The notes under the pieces are model-generated. The model was not told the origin of the DNA. It saw only the letters and a program-made list of their open reading frames with translations, and did no database searches. Shown piece by piece: positions 26,546-34,180 of a stretch of 64,000 nt of DNA. Each line of letters begins with the position of its first letter. Positions within the stretch are counted from its first letter, which is position 1. Source of the DNA: JADGHX01 sp035760965 (GTDB lineage Bacteria; Pseudomonadota; Gammaproteobacteria; Steroidobacterales; Steroidobacteraceae); the NCBI GenBank assembly GCA_035760965.1, contig DASTRY010000027.1, positions 57,624-121,623 on the forward strand, given 5' to 3'. The position numbers and the translations under genes were made by a program.

Positions 26546-27154
26546 TCACTTTTCCGCGGTCTTCAGAACCGGCTGCGCGGTACCCGCCTGGAACGGGTAC
26601 TTCGCGAAAATGCCGGCGACCGCCTTGTCGATGGCTGCTTCGCGATTCTCCCGATGTTTCTTCGTGACTTCGCCGACGGCCACGCCCTCCCACACCATGT
26701 TCTTGGTGCGCGCATCGACGACGTCGACGTTCAATGTGCCCATCGTGTAGTTCACCGTGTACACATCGTTCGCATAGCCGGGCCACGCGCCGTAATAACC
26801 GACGCGATAACCGTAGTAGGGAGTCATGGACGGCGACGACTGTACTTCCTGCTTGTCCTGCAGGCGCCCGGAGAAATTCACGAGCAGGTCGGGGTCCGTC
26901 GTGTCGAGCTGATAGCCGCGCTGCTGCATCTGGTTCGTGACGGAAGTCTTCAGTTGCTGCGTGACCAGGCTCGAGTAACCCATCTTGTCGGTCGACAGCG
27001 GATCCACGAAGTTGAACGTGCGGTACTTGCCGAAATCGGCAGCGTGATCGTAGTCCGAGCGGATGTCGGGCTTCGAGGCGCACGCATGCAGCAGCGCACC
27101 CGTCAATAGCACGAACACGAGCCGGATGAGTGTGACGAGTCGAACCGATCTCAT
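26546..27154 (-). CDS. DUF4136 family lipoprotein
   Basis: A 202-residue lipoprotein with signal LVFVLLTGALLHACAS (lipobox LHAC). The DUF4136 pattern is clear: 'SDYDHAADFGKYRTFNFVDP' at the start, 'LKTSVTNQMQQRGYQLDTTDPDLLVNF' in the middle and 'GTLNVDVVDARTKNMVWEGVAVGEV' near the end. The family is widespread and uncharacterised. Two contiguous palindromic motif copies lie 65-100 bp upstream, the only tandem arrangement in the window. Confidence 0.85.
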   Translation of the reverse strand: MRSVRLVTLIRLVFVLLTGALLHACASKPDIRSDYDHAADFGKYRTFNFVDPLSTDKMGYSSLVTQQLKTSVTNQMQQRGYQLDTTDPDLLVNFSGRLQDKQEVQSSPSMTPYYGYRVGYYGAWPGYANDVYTVNYTMGTLNVDVVDARTKNMVWEGVAVGEVTKKHRENREAAIDKAVAGIFAKYPFQAGTAQPVLKTAEK

Positions 27155-27218
27155 GGCTGCCTCGCGGCGTGATGCTGCGTTTGTGCGCTCAGAATCGACA
27201 GGTCCGCTCGTCGTCACA

Positions 27219-27254
27219 ATGGGACCTTGGGATTACGCTGGCCGATGGTCCAAT
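27219..27254. promoter_or_regulatory. Two contiguous palindromic motif copies
   Basis: ATGGGACCTTGGGATTAC (27219-27236) is followed directly, with no spacer, by GCTGGCCGATGGTCCAAT (27237-27254), which reads ATTGGACCATCGGCCAGC on the other strand. Their centres are 73 and 91 bp before the DUF4136 start. Head-to-head adjacency at 18-bp spacing suggests cooperative binding of two dimers. Confidence 0.5.
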
Positions 27255-27321
27255 GGACGCCGTACGACCCCGCGCGCCGAATTGTCGCAGGGTTCGCGGC
27301 GCGCCGACGTGCGAACCGCCG

Positions 27322-28779
27322 TCACCTCCGGGCAGACGGTCGCCCAGCACGCAACGGTGTACCGGCCCCGACTCCTCCGGCGGACGGTCCGGACAGCGAC
27401 GACCCGAGCGACTGGGCGATCGTCTCTTCGGCCGGCGGTCCCGCCGGCACCGGCAGCGTGAAATGAAATGCCGAACCGCGCTGCGCATTGTTCGTCGCCC
27501 ACATGCGGCCGTTGTGCGCAGTCACGATCGAGCGGCAGATGGCGAGCCCGAGACCGAGGCCGTTGCTCTTGGTCGTGTGGAATGCTTCGAACACGCTCTC
27601 GAGCCGATCCGGTGCAATGCCGACACCGCAGTCGCTCACCGAGATGCGCACGCCGTTGCCTTCGGGCACTGCGCTGATGTCGATGCGGCGATCGCGCACG
27701 TCGTTCTCCAGCATCGCCTCGGCCGCGTTCAGCAGCAGATTGAGCAGCACCTGCTGGATCTGCACTTTGTCCCCGAGCACGGCCGGCAGCCGCGGATCGA
27801 GCCGGCAGCTCACGTCGACCTGGCGCGCGATGAGATCGCTGTGCGCAATGCTCAAGGCGTCCCAGATCAGAGGTGCGACGTCGAGCGGCTGGCGCTGGAT
27901 CTCGCCCCGGCGCAGCAGCGCGCGCACGCGCAGGATCACTTCGCCGGCCCGCTTGTCGTCGTTCACGATGTCTTCGAGGATCGCGCACATCTCGCCCATG
28001 TCGAGCTCGCTCGAGGCGAGAAAGCGCTGCGCGGCCTGCGCGTTGCTCAGGATTGCGGTCAACGGCTGCGCCAGCTCGTGCGCGAGCGCCCCGGATATCT
28101 GCCCCAGAATTGCGACGCGGGTCAGGTGCGTGAGCTGCAGGCGTTGGGTCTGATTCTCCGCCTCGGCGCGCTTGCGGTCGGTGATGTCCATGACGACGCC
28201 CGTAACGCGGACGATGCGTCCGCTCACGTCGCGCCGTGCGCGTGCCTTGCCGGTCACCCACCGCAACTCGCCATTGCACGTCATGACGCGGAAGTCGCTA
28301 TCGAGCACCTCACCGTTGACGGACCGGACGAACGCCTCCTCGAAGTGGGCTCGATCCTCGGGATGGAGGCTCACGAGCATCGAGGCGCGCGTGAGCGACG
28401 CGGCGCGTGGAATCTGCAGGATGTCGCGAACGTGCGCAGTCGCCCAGATCTCGTCGGTCTGCGCGTTCCACTGCCACAGGCCCAGGTTCTCCGGCAACGT
28501 GGCGAGCGCGATGCGCTCTTCGCTGTCCTTCAGCGACTCCTCGATCTTTTGCTGCCGACGTCTCTGCACGACGAGCGCCACGATGAGCGCGGTCTGCACG
28601 ATGCTCACCGTCGAGACGAGCACCATGACCCGGCTATGCTCATCCTCGTCGCGTTCGCGCGGGGCGGTGTACGAGGGGCGCGACCGCGGCGGACTCACAT
28701 CGCCGGCGAACACGCCGAAGAGCGCAACGGCCAACACTGCGACTAGCGTGACCAGCAGAACTCTGGAGAAGAGTGGCAC
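27322..28779 (-). CDS. FixL-like membrane sensor histidine kinase with PAS domain
   Basis: A 485-residue kinase starting at GTG 28779. Two membrane segments (about 5-25 and 52-72) bracket a short charged periplasmic loop. A PAS/PAC domain follows (about 85-205, ending VTGVVMDITDRKRAE). The phospho-acceptor is His234 in GQISGALAHELAQPLTAIL, an H-box typical of kinases paired with FixJ-type regulators. The ATPase domain has N-box LLLNAAEAM, G1 DCGVGIAP and G2 GLGLGLAI. No cognate regulator is adjacent; the two FixJ-like regulators at 19.6 and 30 kb are the obvious candidates. A weak motif copy 77 bp upstream hints at feedback. Confidence 0.88.
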   Translation of the reverse strand: MPLFSRVLLVTLVAVLAVALFGVFAGDVSPPRSRPSYTAPRERDEDEHSRVMVLVSTVSIVQTALIVALVVQRRRQQKIEESLKDSEERIALATLPENLGLWQWNAQTDEIWATAHVRDILQIPRAASLTRASMLVSLHPEDRAHFEEAFVRSVNGEVLDSDFRVMTCNGELRWVTGKARARRDVSGRIVRVTGVVMDITDRKRAEAENQTQRLQLTHLTRVAILGQISGALAHELAQPLTAILSNAQAAQRFLASSELDMGEMCAILEDIVNDDKRAGEVILRVRALLRRGEIQRQPLDVAPLIWDALSIAHSDLIARQVDVSCRLDPRLPAVLGDKVQIQQVLLNLLLNAAEAMLENDVRDRRIDISAVPEGNGVRISVSDCGVGIAPDRLESVFEAFHTTKSNGLGLGLAICRSIVTAHNGRMWATNNAQRGSAFHFTLPVPAGPPAEETIAQSLGSSLSGPSAGGVGAGTPLRAGRPSARR

Positions 28780-28847
28780 GCGCTCCCTTTACCGCGATCG
28801 TGCCTAACGGCATTCCACGAGGCTCGCGCTGCGCACGTCGCACGACA

Positions 28848-28865
28848 ATCGGGAAAAGGTCCAAC
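28848..28865. promoter_or_regulatory. Palindromic motif copy (one good half) upstream of the kinase gene
   Basis: ATCGGGAAAAGGTCCAAC: the right half is intact and the left half degenerate (12 of 18). Centre 77 bp before the kinase start. Confidence 0.35.
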
Positions 28866-28885
28866 GCGCGACGTGCGCCGACGAC

Positions 28886-29143
28886 TCACGGCCGGTTGAA
28901 CGAGCGCAGCAGCCACTCGCGAACTTCTTCGGGGTCGCGGCAGCTGCAGCGCCTCACGCCCGCGTTCAGCTCGCAGTAGGTGACTGCGGCGGCGTGACAG
29001 CTCTGCTCGGAACTATGCGCTGCGGATTTTTCCTGATCGATCACTTCGAGAATGGATTGATCTTTTGCTGCCGGTGCCCGGCTCGCGCATGCGCTGAGGC
29101 TCGCGAGGGCCAGGGCGGCGACGATGAGTAGACGCGCGTTCAT
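28886..29143 (-). CDS. Small Cys-rich lipoprotein
   Basis: An 85-residue exported lipoprotein: LLIVAALALASLSACAS gives the lipobox (LSAC). Besides the lipid Cys it has four cysteines in the mature part (SCHAAAVTYC, RRCSC), likely two disulphides in the periplasm. I do not recognise the family. It ends 106 bp before the kinase start and could be cotranscribed with it. A motif copy is centred 83 bp upstream. Confidence 0.65.
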   Translation of the reverse strand: MNARLLIVAALALASLSACASRAPAAKDQSILEVIDQEKSAAHSSEQSCHAAAVTYCELNAGVRRCSCRDPEEVREWLLRSFNRP

Positions 29144-29217
29144 GGCGGCTCCTTGGTTCACGATGTCGGACGAGATCCGGGCAGCAGCGACTTTCACTAT
29201 GCGCGCCGAGCGCTCCA

Positions 29218-29235
29218 ATTGGCCGTTGGTCCTAG
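29218..29235. promoter_or_regulatory. Palindromic motif copy between small lipoprotein and aquaporin genes
   Basis: ATTGGCCGTTGGTCCTAG, 13 of 18. Centre 83 bp before the lipoprotein start and 111 bp before the aquaporin start. It overlaps a perfect CCAATTGG at its left edge. Confidence 0.45.
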
Positions 29236-29337
29236 GTGCGTAGCCGTGTGCGAGTGCGCGCGTGCGATTGGTCTCATGTCCAATATCGAAGCGCCGCGCC
29301 CGCGCCGCATGCTCGCCGACGCGGGAGCCGTGAACGC

Positions 29338-30042
29338 ATGCGAGCCTATCTTGCCGAGCTGGTTGGAACCTTCGTGCTGGTCTTCGGCGGCTGCGGTAGT
29401 GCGGTGCTTGCCGGCGATTCGATCGGCTCGCTGGGAGTTGCGATCGCCTTCGGGCTTTCGCTGCTCACGATGTTCTACGCGATCGGCCCGATCTCGGGGT
29501 GTCACGTCAACCCGGCGGTGACCGCCGGCTTTCTGGTGGCGGGCCGCATGGACGCGAGCGAGGCCGCAGGCTATGTAATCGCGCAGGTCATGGGCGGAAT
29601 CATCGGCGCCGGTGCGGTGCTGTTCATCGCCTGGGGCTCGCCCATGGGATACGACGCGGCAACGCAGGGGCTCGCTGCCAACGGCTATGGCGTCCACTCA
29701 CCGGCGGGCTACGACATGATCGCCGCGCTGCTCACCGAGGTAATCTTGACGTTCGTCATGGTATTCACCGTGCTCACCGTAACGACAGCGTCTACTCCGC
29801 CGCAGCTTGCGGGAGTGGCCATCGGATTTGCGCTGGCGTTGATTCACCTCGTCGGGATTCCGGTGACGAATACGTCGGTGAACCCGGCGCGCAGCATCGG
29901 GCCGGCGGTCTTCGTCGGCGGCTGGGCGCTCGAGCAGCTCTGGTTGTTCCTCGTCGCGCCCCTCATCGGCAGCGTATGCGCCGCCCTGCTCTACCAGCTG
30001 GTGTATCCGCGCGACTCCGCAATCGCCATGCGCGCCGACTGA
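29338..30042 (+). CDS. aqpZ: Aquaporin Z
   Basis: A 234-residue water channel (E. coli AqpZ is 231). Both NPA boxes are present: GCHVNPAVTAGF (near 60) and SVNPARSIGP (near 185). Six transmembrane helices can be traced, and the selectivity-filter residues expected of a water-selective channel (His in VALIHLVGIP, Arg in NPAR, Phe in the first helix region) are in place. An ATG at 29338 gives the usual MRAYLAELVGTFVLVFGGCG opening. Its 3' end overlaps the convergent regulator gene by 52 bp. Confidence 0.95.
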   Translation: MRAYLAELVGTFVLVFGGCGSAVLAGDSIGSLGVAIAFGLSLLTMFYAIGPISGCHVNPAVTAGFLVAGRMDASEAAGYVIAQVMGGIIGAGAVLFIAWGSPMGYDAATQGLAANGYGVHSPAGYDMIAALLTEVILTFVMVFTVLTVTTASTPPQLAGVAIGFALALIHLVGIPVTNTSVNPARSIGPAVFVGGWALEQLWLFLVAPLIGSVCAALLYQLVYPRDSAIAMRAD

Positions 30043-30677
30043 AGCCCCGGCACGCCCGCCTGGCCGCAAATGCCCGCAGACCCTGCGAGCTGCACGAGCT
30101 CGGCAAGCGAGCGCGCATGCATCTTCTGCATCACGCGAGCGCGATGGACCTTGATGGTCTTCTCGACCGTTCCGAGGTCTCCAGCGATCTGCTTGTTGAG
30201 GCGACCTCGCACCACGTGCTCGAGCACCTCTCGCTCGCGCGGCGTGAGCGTCGCCAGACGTTGCTGGAGTGCACGACGCAGGCAGCCGGCGCTGCGTTCG
30301 GCCGCGTCGATCTGCAGCGCCTCGTCGACGGCCGCGAACAAGCGGGACTCGTCGACGGGTTTCATGAGCAGATTCACCGCGCCGGCCCGCATTGCCGTGA
30401 CCGTGGCCGGGATAGTGCCGTTGCCGGTGAGGAAGACTATGGGCCGCAGGCATCCGCGCGCCGCGAGCGCGGCTTGCACCTCGAAGCCGCCGATATCCGG
30501 CATCGAGAGATCGAGAATGATGCAACCCGGCACCTCCGGGTCGTGATCCGCCAGGAAGTCGACGGAGCATGAGTAGGTGCGCGTCGGGTATCCCCCTGCG
30601 CTCAGCAGCCTCCTTAGCGCGCGACAAAGGTCGACGTCGTCGTCGAGGATGAAGATTGTGCTAGCAGATTTGTCCAT
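29991..30677 (-). CDS. FixJ-type response regulator with complete receiver
   Basis: A 228-residue regulator. The receiver has DDD (12-14), phospho-acceptor Asp56 (IILDLSMPD), Thr84 (VFLTGNG) and Lys106 (LLMKPVD), all standard. The LuxR-type HTH is LTPREREVLEHVVRGRLNKQIAGDLGTVEKTIKVHRARV. It is a likely phospho-partner of the kinase at 27.3-28.8 kb. The C-terminus extends some 30 residues beyond the HTH into the convergent aqpZ gene, a possible recent stop-codon shift. No motif copy is visible in its own 100-bp upstream gap. Confidence 0.9.
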   Translation of the reverse strand: MDKSASTIFILDDDVDLCRALRRLLSAGGYPTRTYSCSVDFLADHDPEVPGCIILDLSMPDIGGFEVQAALAARGCLRPIVFLTGNGTIPATVTAMRAGAVNLLMKPVDESRLFAAVDEALQIDAAERSAGCLRRALQQRLATLTPREREVLEHVVRGRLNKQIAGDLGTVEKTIKVHRARVMQKMHARSLAELVQLAGSAGICGQAGVPGLQSARMAIAESRGYTSW

Positions 30678-30777
30678 GATGGCTGTACCTCGCAACCATG
30701 CTGGTGTGCTGTCGCGCGCCGTGCGCGTCATCACCCGCACGACACCGAGGGCCATCATGCGCCCCCCTTGCAGCGCG

Positions 30778-31353
30778 TTACCGCTGGTACGGCTTCACGC
30801 TTACCGCGACGGCCTCGCTGTACCGGATCTCCACTGGATCTCCCGGCTTCAGCGTCTTGATGAACTTGCGCGCCTCGGGACTTTCGACCGCCACCGTGCG
30901 CGTGATCCCGTCGGCCTTCTTGAAGGTCACCGTGTTGAAAGAGGTGTCGACGGACTCGATCTGCACCGTCGTCGCGAGCTCGCGCCCGACCGATCCCCCG
31001 GGCTTCTCTCCGGGCAGCGCACGCTTTTCATACGTGGTCGCCTCCGGCTCCGACACCGGCGTTCCTTTCGGCTTCACCTGCGCGGCGATGCCGACGTGAT
31101 AGACGAGCGACACCTGGTCTCCGACCTTCAGCTGCTCGAAATTGCGGACATCGGGCCCCGCGACGAGCGCGAGACGCTCGCCGCTTTCGCCCTTCAGGAC
31201 GAGGCTGCGATCGGGATGCACTTCCTCGACGGTGGCTTTCAGCTCGATGGAATCCTTGGCGGTGTACGGCTTCGGATCGCCCGCGTAAGCGAGCATTGCG
31301 GCCGCGCAGAGCGCGCTGATCGAACACACCCACACTGCACTGGACTTGGCCAT
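30778..31353 (-). CDS. Periplasmic protein with two OB-like repeats
   Basis: A 191-residue exported protein (signal ending AAMLAYAGD). Two similar halves can be aligned: 'RLALVAGPDVRNFEQLKVGDQVSLVYHVGIAAQVKP' and 'RTVAVESPEARKFIKTLKPGDPVEIRYSEAVAVSVKP'. Each ends with the KxGDxV turn of small beta-barrel (OB/SH3-like) domains. I know no named family. It is the last gene of the sortase operon, 26 bp after the sortase substrate gene. Confidence 0.72.
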   Translation of the reverse strand: MAKSSAVWVCSISALCAAAMLAYAGDPKPYTAKDSIELKATVEEVHPDRSLVLKGESGERLALVAGPDVRNFEQLKVGDQVSLVYHVGIAAQVKPKGTPVSEPEATTYEKRALPGEKPGGSVGRELATTVQIESVDTSFNTVTFKKADGITRTVAVESPEARKFIKTLKPGDPVEIRYSEAVAVSVKPYQR

Positions 31354-31379
31354 GATACGAACCTCTCGTTGATGCGCGA

Positions 31380-31961
31380 TCAATCGTCTTCTCTCGTCCT
31401 CGCGAACCTCAGTGCAGCCGCGAGCGCATACAAAGAGGAAATGAGCAGCACGACGAGCTCCATGGGACCCGCCGTGTGCGGCATCGCCGGCTCGGCGCGC
31501 GCCACCATGGGTTCCTCAGCGGCCATCGGAGTGGCTTCGATGGGATCCGATTCCACGGCGGGCGGCAGCGCGATCATGGGCTTGTCGACACGCACGTATG
31601 CGGTCAGCTCCTGATCGGGCGCGAGCTCCGAGACGGGCACCGGTCGGCCGTCGATCAGGATGCGCCGTCCCGGGCTCGTCTCGATGTTCGTCGGGGGAGC
31701 GTAGGTGCCGTCGGGCTGCTTTATGCGCACTCGCAGGGTGTTGCCGGTCACGCGCTCGAGCTGCGCTTTGAACACCGCGTAATCCTGTCCGTCGCGCGTG
31801 ATCACATCGAGGCAGGCTTGCGGCGCCTTCGGGAACCGGTTCAATACCTCGTCGCTGAATTGCACGCGCTGGCACGCGGCGGTGTTCTGCGCGAGCACTG
31901 CACGATCCAGGACCAGCGCCAGCGCGGCGAGCGCGATCAGGCGCCATGAGTTGCCTTTCAT
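31380..31961 (-). CDS. Short sortase-substrate-like surface protein with MPHTA sorting signal
   Basis: A 193-residue exported protein. The signal peptide ends near VLAQ. A compact domain (30-128) begins with a Cys (C30), has FSDEVLNRFPKAPQAC with a second Cys (C50), and ends in a 'PVSELAPDQELTAYVR' turn. A Pro/Glu/Ala-rich stalk follows. The C-terminus is a classic sorting signal: MPHTA (160-164), a 17-residue hydrophobic helix, then RFARTREDD. This is close to LPNTA, the class D sortase motif. The sortase gene lies directly upstream (stop and start 1 bp apart). A paralogue without the sorting signal is at 36.4-36.9 kb. Confidence 0.8.
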   Translation of the reverse strand: MKGNSWRLIALAALALVLDRAVLAQNTAACQRVQFSDEVLNRFPKAPQACLDVITRDGQDYAVFKAQLERVTGNTLRVRIKQPDGTYAPPTNIETSPGRRILIDGRPVPVSELAPDQELTAYVRVDKPMIALPPAVESDPIEATPMAAEEPMVARAEPAMPHTAGPMELVVLLISSLYALAAALRFARTREDD

Positions 31962-31962
31962 C

Positions 31963-32589
31963 TCACGACTCCTCGGTTCTGATGAGCACTCCGCGCACGA
32001 CGAAACGCTGCGGAGCATTGCCGACGAAATAGAAGGGATAGCAGGTCACGAGCGTCACCGCGGGGTCCGCGGTCGGCGCGAGCAGTCGCGTATCGGTGGG
32101 GGCCACGATGCTGAGCGCGGCGACCCGATAAACGTAGCGCGCAGAGTGCGTGCGCACCTCGATGGTCCCACCCACCTTCACGCGCCGGAGCACGCGGAAG
32201 TAGCCGTCGCGATGACCGGCGATGCCCACGTTGCCGCGGGCGCCCGGTCGCGCCATGCCGGGGATGAGACCGGCACCACGATTCAAGTTCAGCTCGCTCG
32301 CATCGGAGTAGAGCGGCACCTCCAGGCCGACATCCGGGATCGCTACGACACCGATGAGCGGGTCATTCGCAACGAGGGCGCTCGCGTGATAAGCCTGCAC
32401 GCGCGCGCTAGACCATGCGGACGTATCGGGCGGCGGCGGAGTCTCGAGCTCGAAGCGCGCGATCTCGCGCTCGCGTCCCCAGCTGGCATCGGCGGCAGCG
32501 AGGACGTATATGAGAAGCAGCGCCGTGCCCGCAATCCAGCAGGCTCTCTCGAGACAGTGCAGCCAGCGGCGGTTGACGCGCACGGTCAT
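31963..32589 (-). CDS. Sortase, class D-like
   Basis: A 208-residue membrane-anchored transpeptidase. One N-terminal helix (about 17-35), then the sortase barrel with all three catalytic residues: His126 (GIAGHRDGYF), Cys183 (VTLVTCYPFYFVGNAPQRF) and Arg195. 'TLVTCYPF' and 'GHRDG' are typical of class D and of the so-called proteobacterial sortases. Sortases cut a sorting signal and join the protein to a nucleophile, in Gram-positives the cell wall; the acceptor in Gram-negatives is not established. Its adjacent gene supplies the substrate. A weak motif copy lies upstream of the operon. Confidence 0.9.
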   Translation of the reverse strand: MTVRVNRRWLHCLERACWIAGTALLLIYVLAAADASWGREREIARFELETPPPPDTSAWSSARVQAYHASALVANDPLIGVVAIPDVGLEVPLYSDASELNLNRGAGLIPGMARPGARGNVGIAGHRDGYFRVLRRVKVGGTIEVRTHSARYVYRVAALSIVAPTDTRLLAPTADPAVTLVTCYPFYFVGNAPQRFVVRGVLIRTEES

Positions 32590-32597
32590 CGTGGCAC

Positions 32598-32999
32598 CTA
32601 TCCCGGGAACATCTCGGTCAACGGCGCGCCGGACGACGTTTCACGCCAAACTCCGTCCGGGTCCTGACACGCTTTGTAGCGCGAGCTTCCCTTGCGTCCG
32701 TCCGCTTCATTGTCGATCTGCAGCTGGCGGCAGTCTTTGCCGTCCGCGGTGTACTTTTTAAGAGTAGTCACCGTGCCGGAGTGGCCGTTCTCCTCGTTGC
32801 GCCAGGTTTGGGGTGCGCTCTCGCCGTTCTGCGCGAGCGACTCACGGATTGCCGCCTGCAGCAACGACCAGTCTTTCTGGTTGAAGCGACCGGCCGGCGC
32901 GTCCTTGAGCCAACGCAGGTTCGTCTGCGCCTCGAGCGTCGGCGCGCAGACTGCCAGCATCGCAAACACGAGCAGATACTGGACGCCTGCGAATCTCAT
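32598..32999 (-). CDS. Surface-antigen-like small exported protein
   Basis: A 133-residue protein with a signal peptide ending PTLEAQ. The second half reads W-RNEENGHSGTVTTLKKYTADGKDCRQL ... RYKACQDPDGVWRE, the pattern of the C-terminal domain of 17-kDa-type/RT0821 surface antigens (G-x-V, CR, ACxxxDGxW). Two Cys may pair. It is the first gene of the operon followed 8 bp later by the sortase, so it could be a further cell-surface component, although it lacks a sorting signal. ATG 32999 is supported by the signal peptide. Confidence 0.72.
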   Translation of the reverse strand: MRFAGVQYLLVFAMLAVCAPTLEAQTNLRWLKDAPAGRFNQKDWSLLQAAIRESLAQNGESAPQTWRNEENGHSGTVTTLKKYTADGKDCRQLQIDNEADGRKGSSRYKACQDPDGVWRETSSGAPLTEMFPG

Positions 33000-33066
33000 G
33001 ACTCCTCCCGCGCTGACCAAGTCCGGATCGCGCGCGTCAGGCTCGGCCGACAGGCGTCGCTCGACA

Positions 33067-33084
33067 ATGGGGCCATGGTCGTAC
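33067..33084. promoter_or_regulatory. Weak palindromic motif copy upstream of the sortase operon
   Basis: ATGGGGCCATGGTCGTAC, 11 of 18 with the central GGCCATGGTC core. Centre 76 bp before the surface-antigen start. On its own it would not be convincing; its position agrees with the other copies. Confidence 0.3.
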
Positions 33085-33193
33085 AGGAATCCGAACCAAG
33101 GCACGGAAGTGGACGAAGGACGCATTGTGGGGTCGCAGAGGTCGCGCGAGCATCGCCGCACCTCAGCGCTCGACTGATTTACAGCCACCTCGC

Positions 33194-34180
33194 ATGGGCA
33201 AGGCGTTCGCGCTTCCGCTGCTCATTGCGCTCGCGACACTCTGGAGCGTCCCGGCGCTCTACTCCTTTCAGCTGAAAATACCGACCGTCGCGTTCGCGAT
33301 GCTCGGTTGCGCCGCGCTGATCGCACTGAGCCATTCGCGTTGGCGCTTGCGCGCCCTCGTCGCATTCGCGCTCGCGTTCGGTACGGTGCTCGCATGGTGG
33401 AGCACCATCGCGCCGTCGAACGATCGGGACTGGAAGCCAGAAGTTGCGGTGCTGCCGTACGCAACGCACTCGGGGAATCGCATCACGCTGCACAACGTCC
33501 GCAATTTCGACTATCGAGCAGAATCCGACTACGACATCGCGTACTACGACCAGACGGTCGATCTGGACGACCTGCGCTCCGTCGACCTCATCGCCTCGTA
33601 CTGGGCCGGACCTGCAATCGCGCACGTGTTGCTGAGCTTCGGGTTCGGTGCGCGCACGCACATCGCGATATCGATCGAGCGGCGCGACGAGCGCGGCGAG
33701 GACTACTCGACGCTCAAAGGGCTCTTCAGACAGTACGAGCTCTTCTACGTCGTGGCCGACGAGCGCGACGTCATTCGACTGCGCACCAACATCCGCCGCG
33801 ATCCGCCAGAGCAGGTGTACCTGTATCGACTACGCGGCTCGCCCGTGCAAGCGCGCCGTCTATTCATGGAGTACATGCGCAAGATTGACTCGCTGCGGGC
33901 GCACCCCGAGTTCTACAACACGCTGACCACCAACTGCACGAACAACATCTGGCTGCACTCGCGCGTGAATCCCGGGCACCTGCCGTACTCCTGGAAGGTG
34001 CTGCTGAGCGGCTATCTCCCCGAATATCTGTATGAGCACGGCAAGCTCGACGGGAGCCGGCCGTTTGCCGAGCTGCAGCGCCGCAGCCTCATCAACGCCG
34101 CAGCCGTCGCCGCCGATCAGGCCCCGGACTTCTCGCAACGAATCCGCGCGGGCCTGCCCGGAATCAAGGACACGTTATGA
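33194..34180 (+). CDS. DUF4105 (Lnb-type) membrane protein
   Basis: A 328-residue protein with two or three N-terminal transmembrane helices (5-60) and a periplasmic DUF4105 domain. The family hallmarks are 'VRNFDYR', the 'ARTHIAISIERR' block and the cysteine-containing TTNCTNNIW near 250. Bacterial DUF4105 proteins have a papain-like thiol-hydrolase fold, so Cys in NCTNN and His in RTHIAIS are candidate catalytic residues; this is inference from the fold family. The stop overlaps the next start by 4 bp, so it is coupled to the patatin protein. Confidence 0.85.
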   Translation: MGKAFALPLLIALATLWSVPALYSFQLKIPTVAFAMLGCAALIALSHSRWRLRALVAFALAFGTVLAWWSTIAPSNDRDWKPEVAVLPYATHSGNRITLHNVRNFDYRAESDYDIAYYDQTVDLDDLRSVDLIASYWAGPAIAHVLLSFGFGARTHIAISIERRDERGEDYSTLKGLFRQYELFYVVADERDVIRLRTNIRRDPPEQVYLYRLRGSPVQARRLFMEYMRKIDSLRAHPEFYNTLTTNCTNNIWLHSRVNPGHLPYSWKVLLSGYLPEYLYEHGKLDGSRPFAELQRRSLINAAAVAADQAPDFSQRIRAGLPGIKDTL

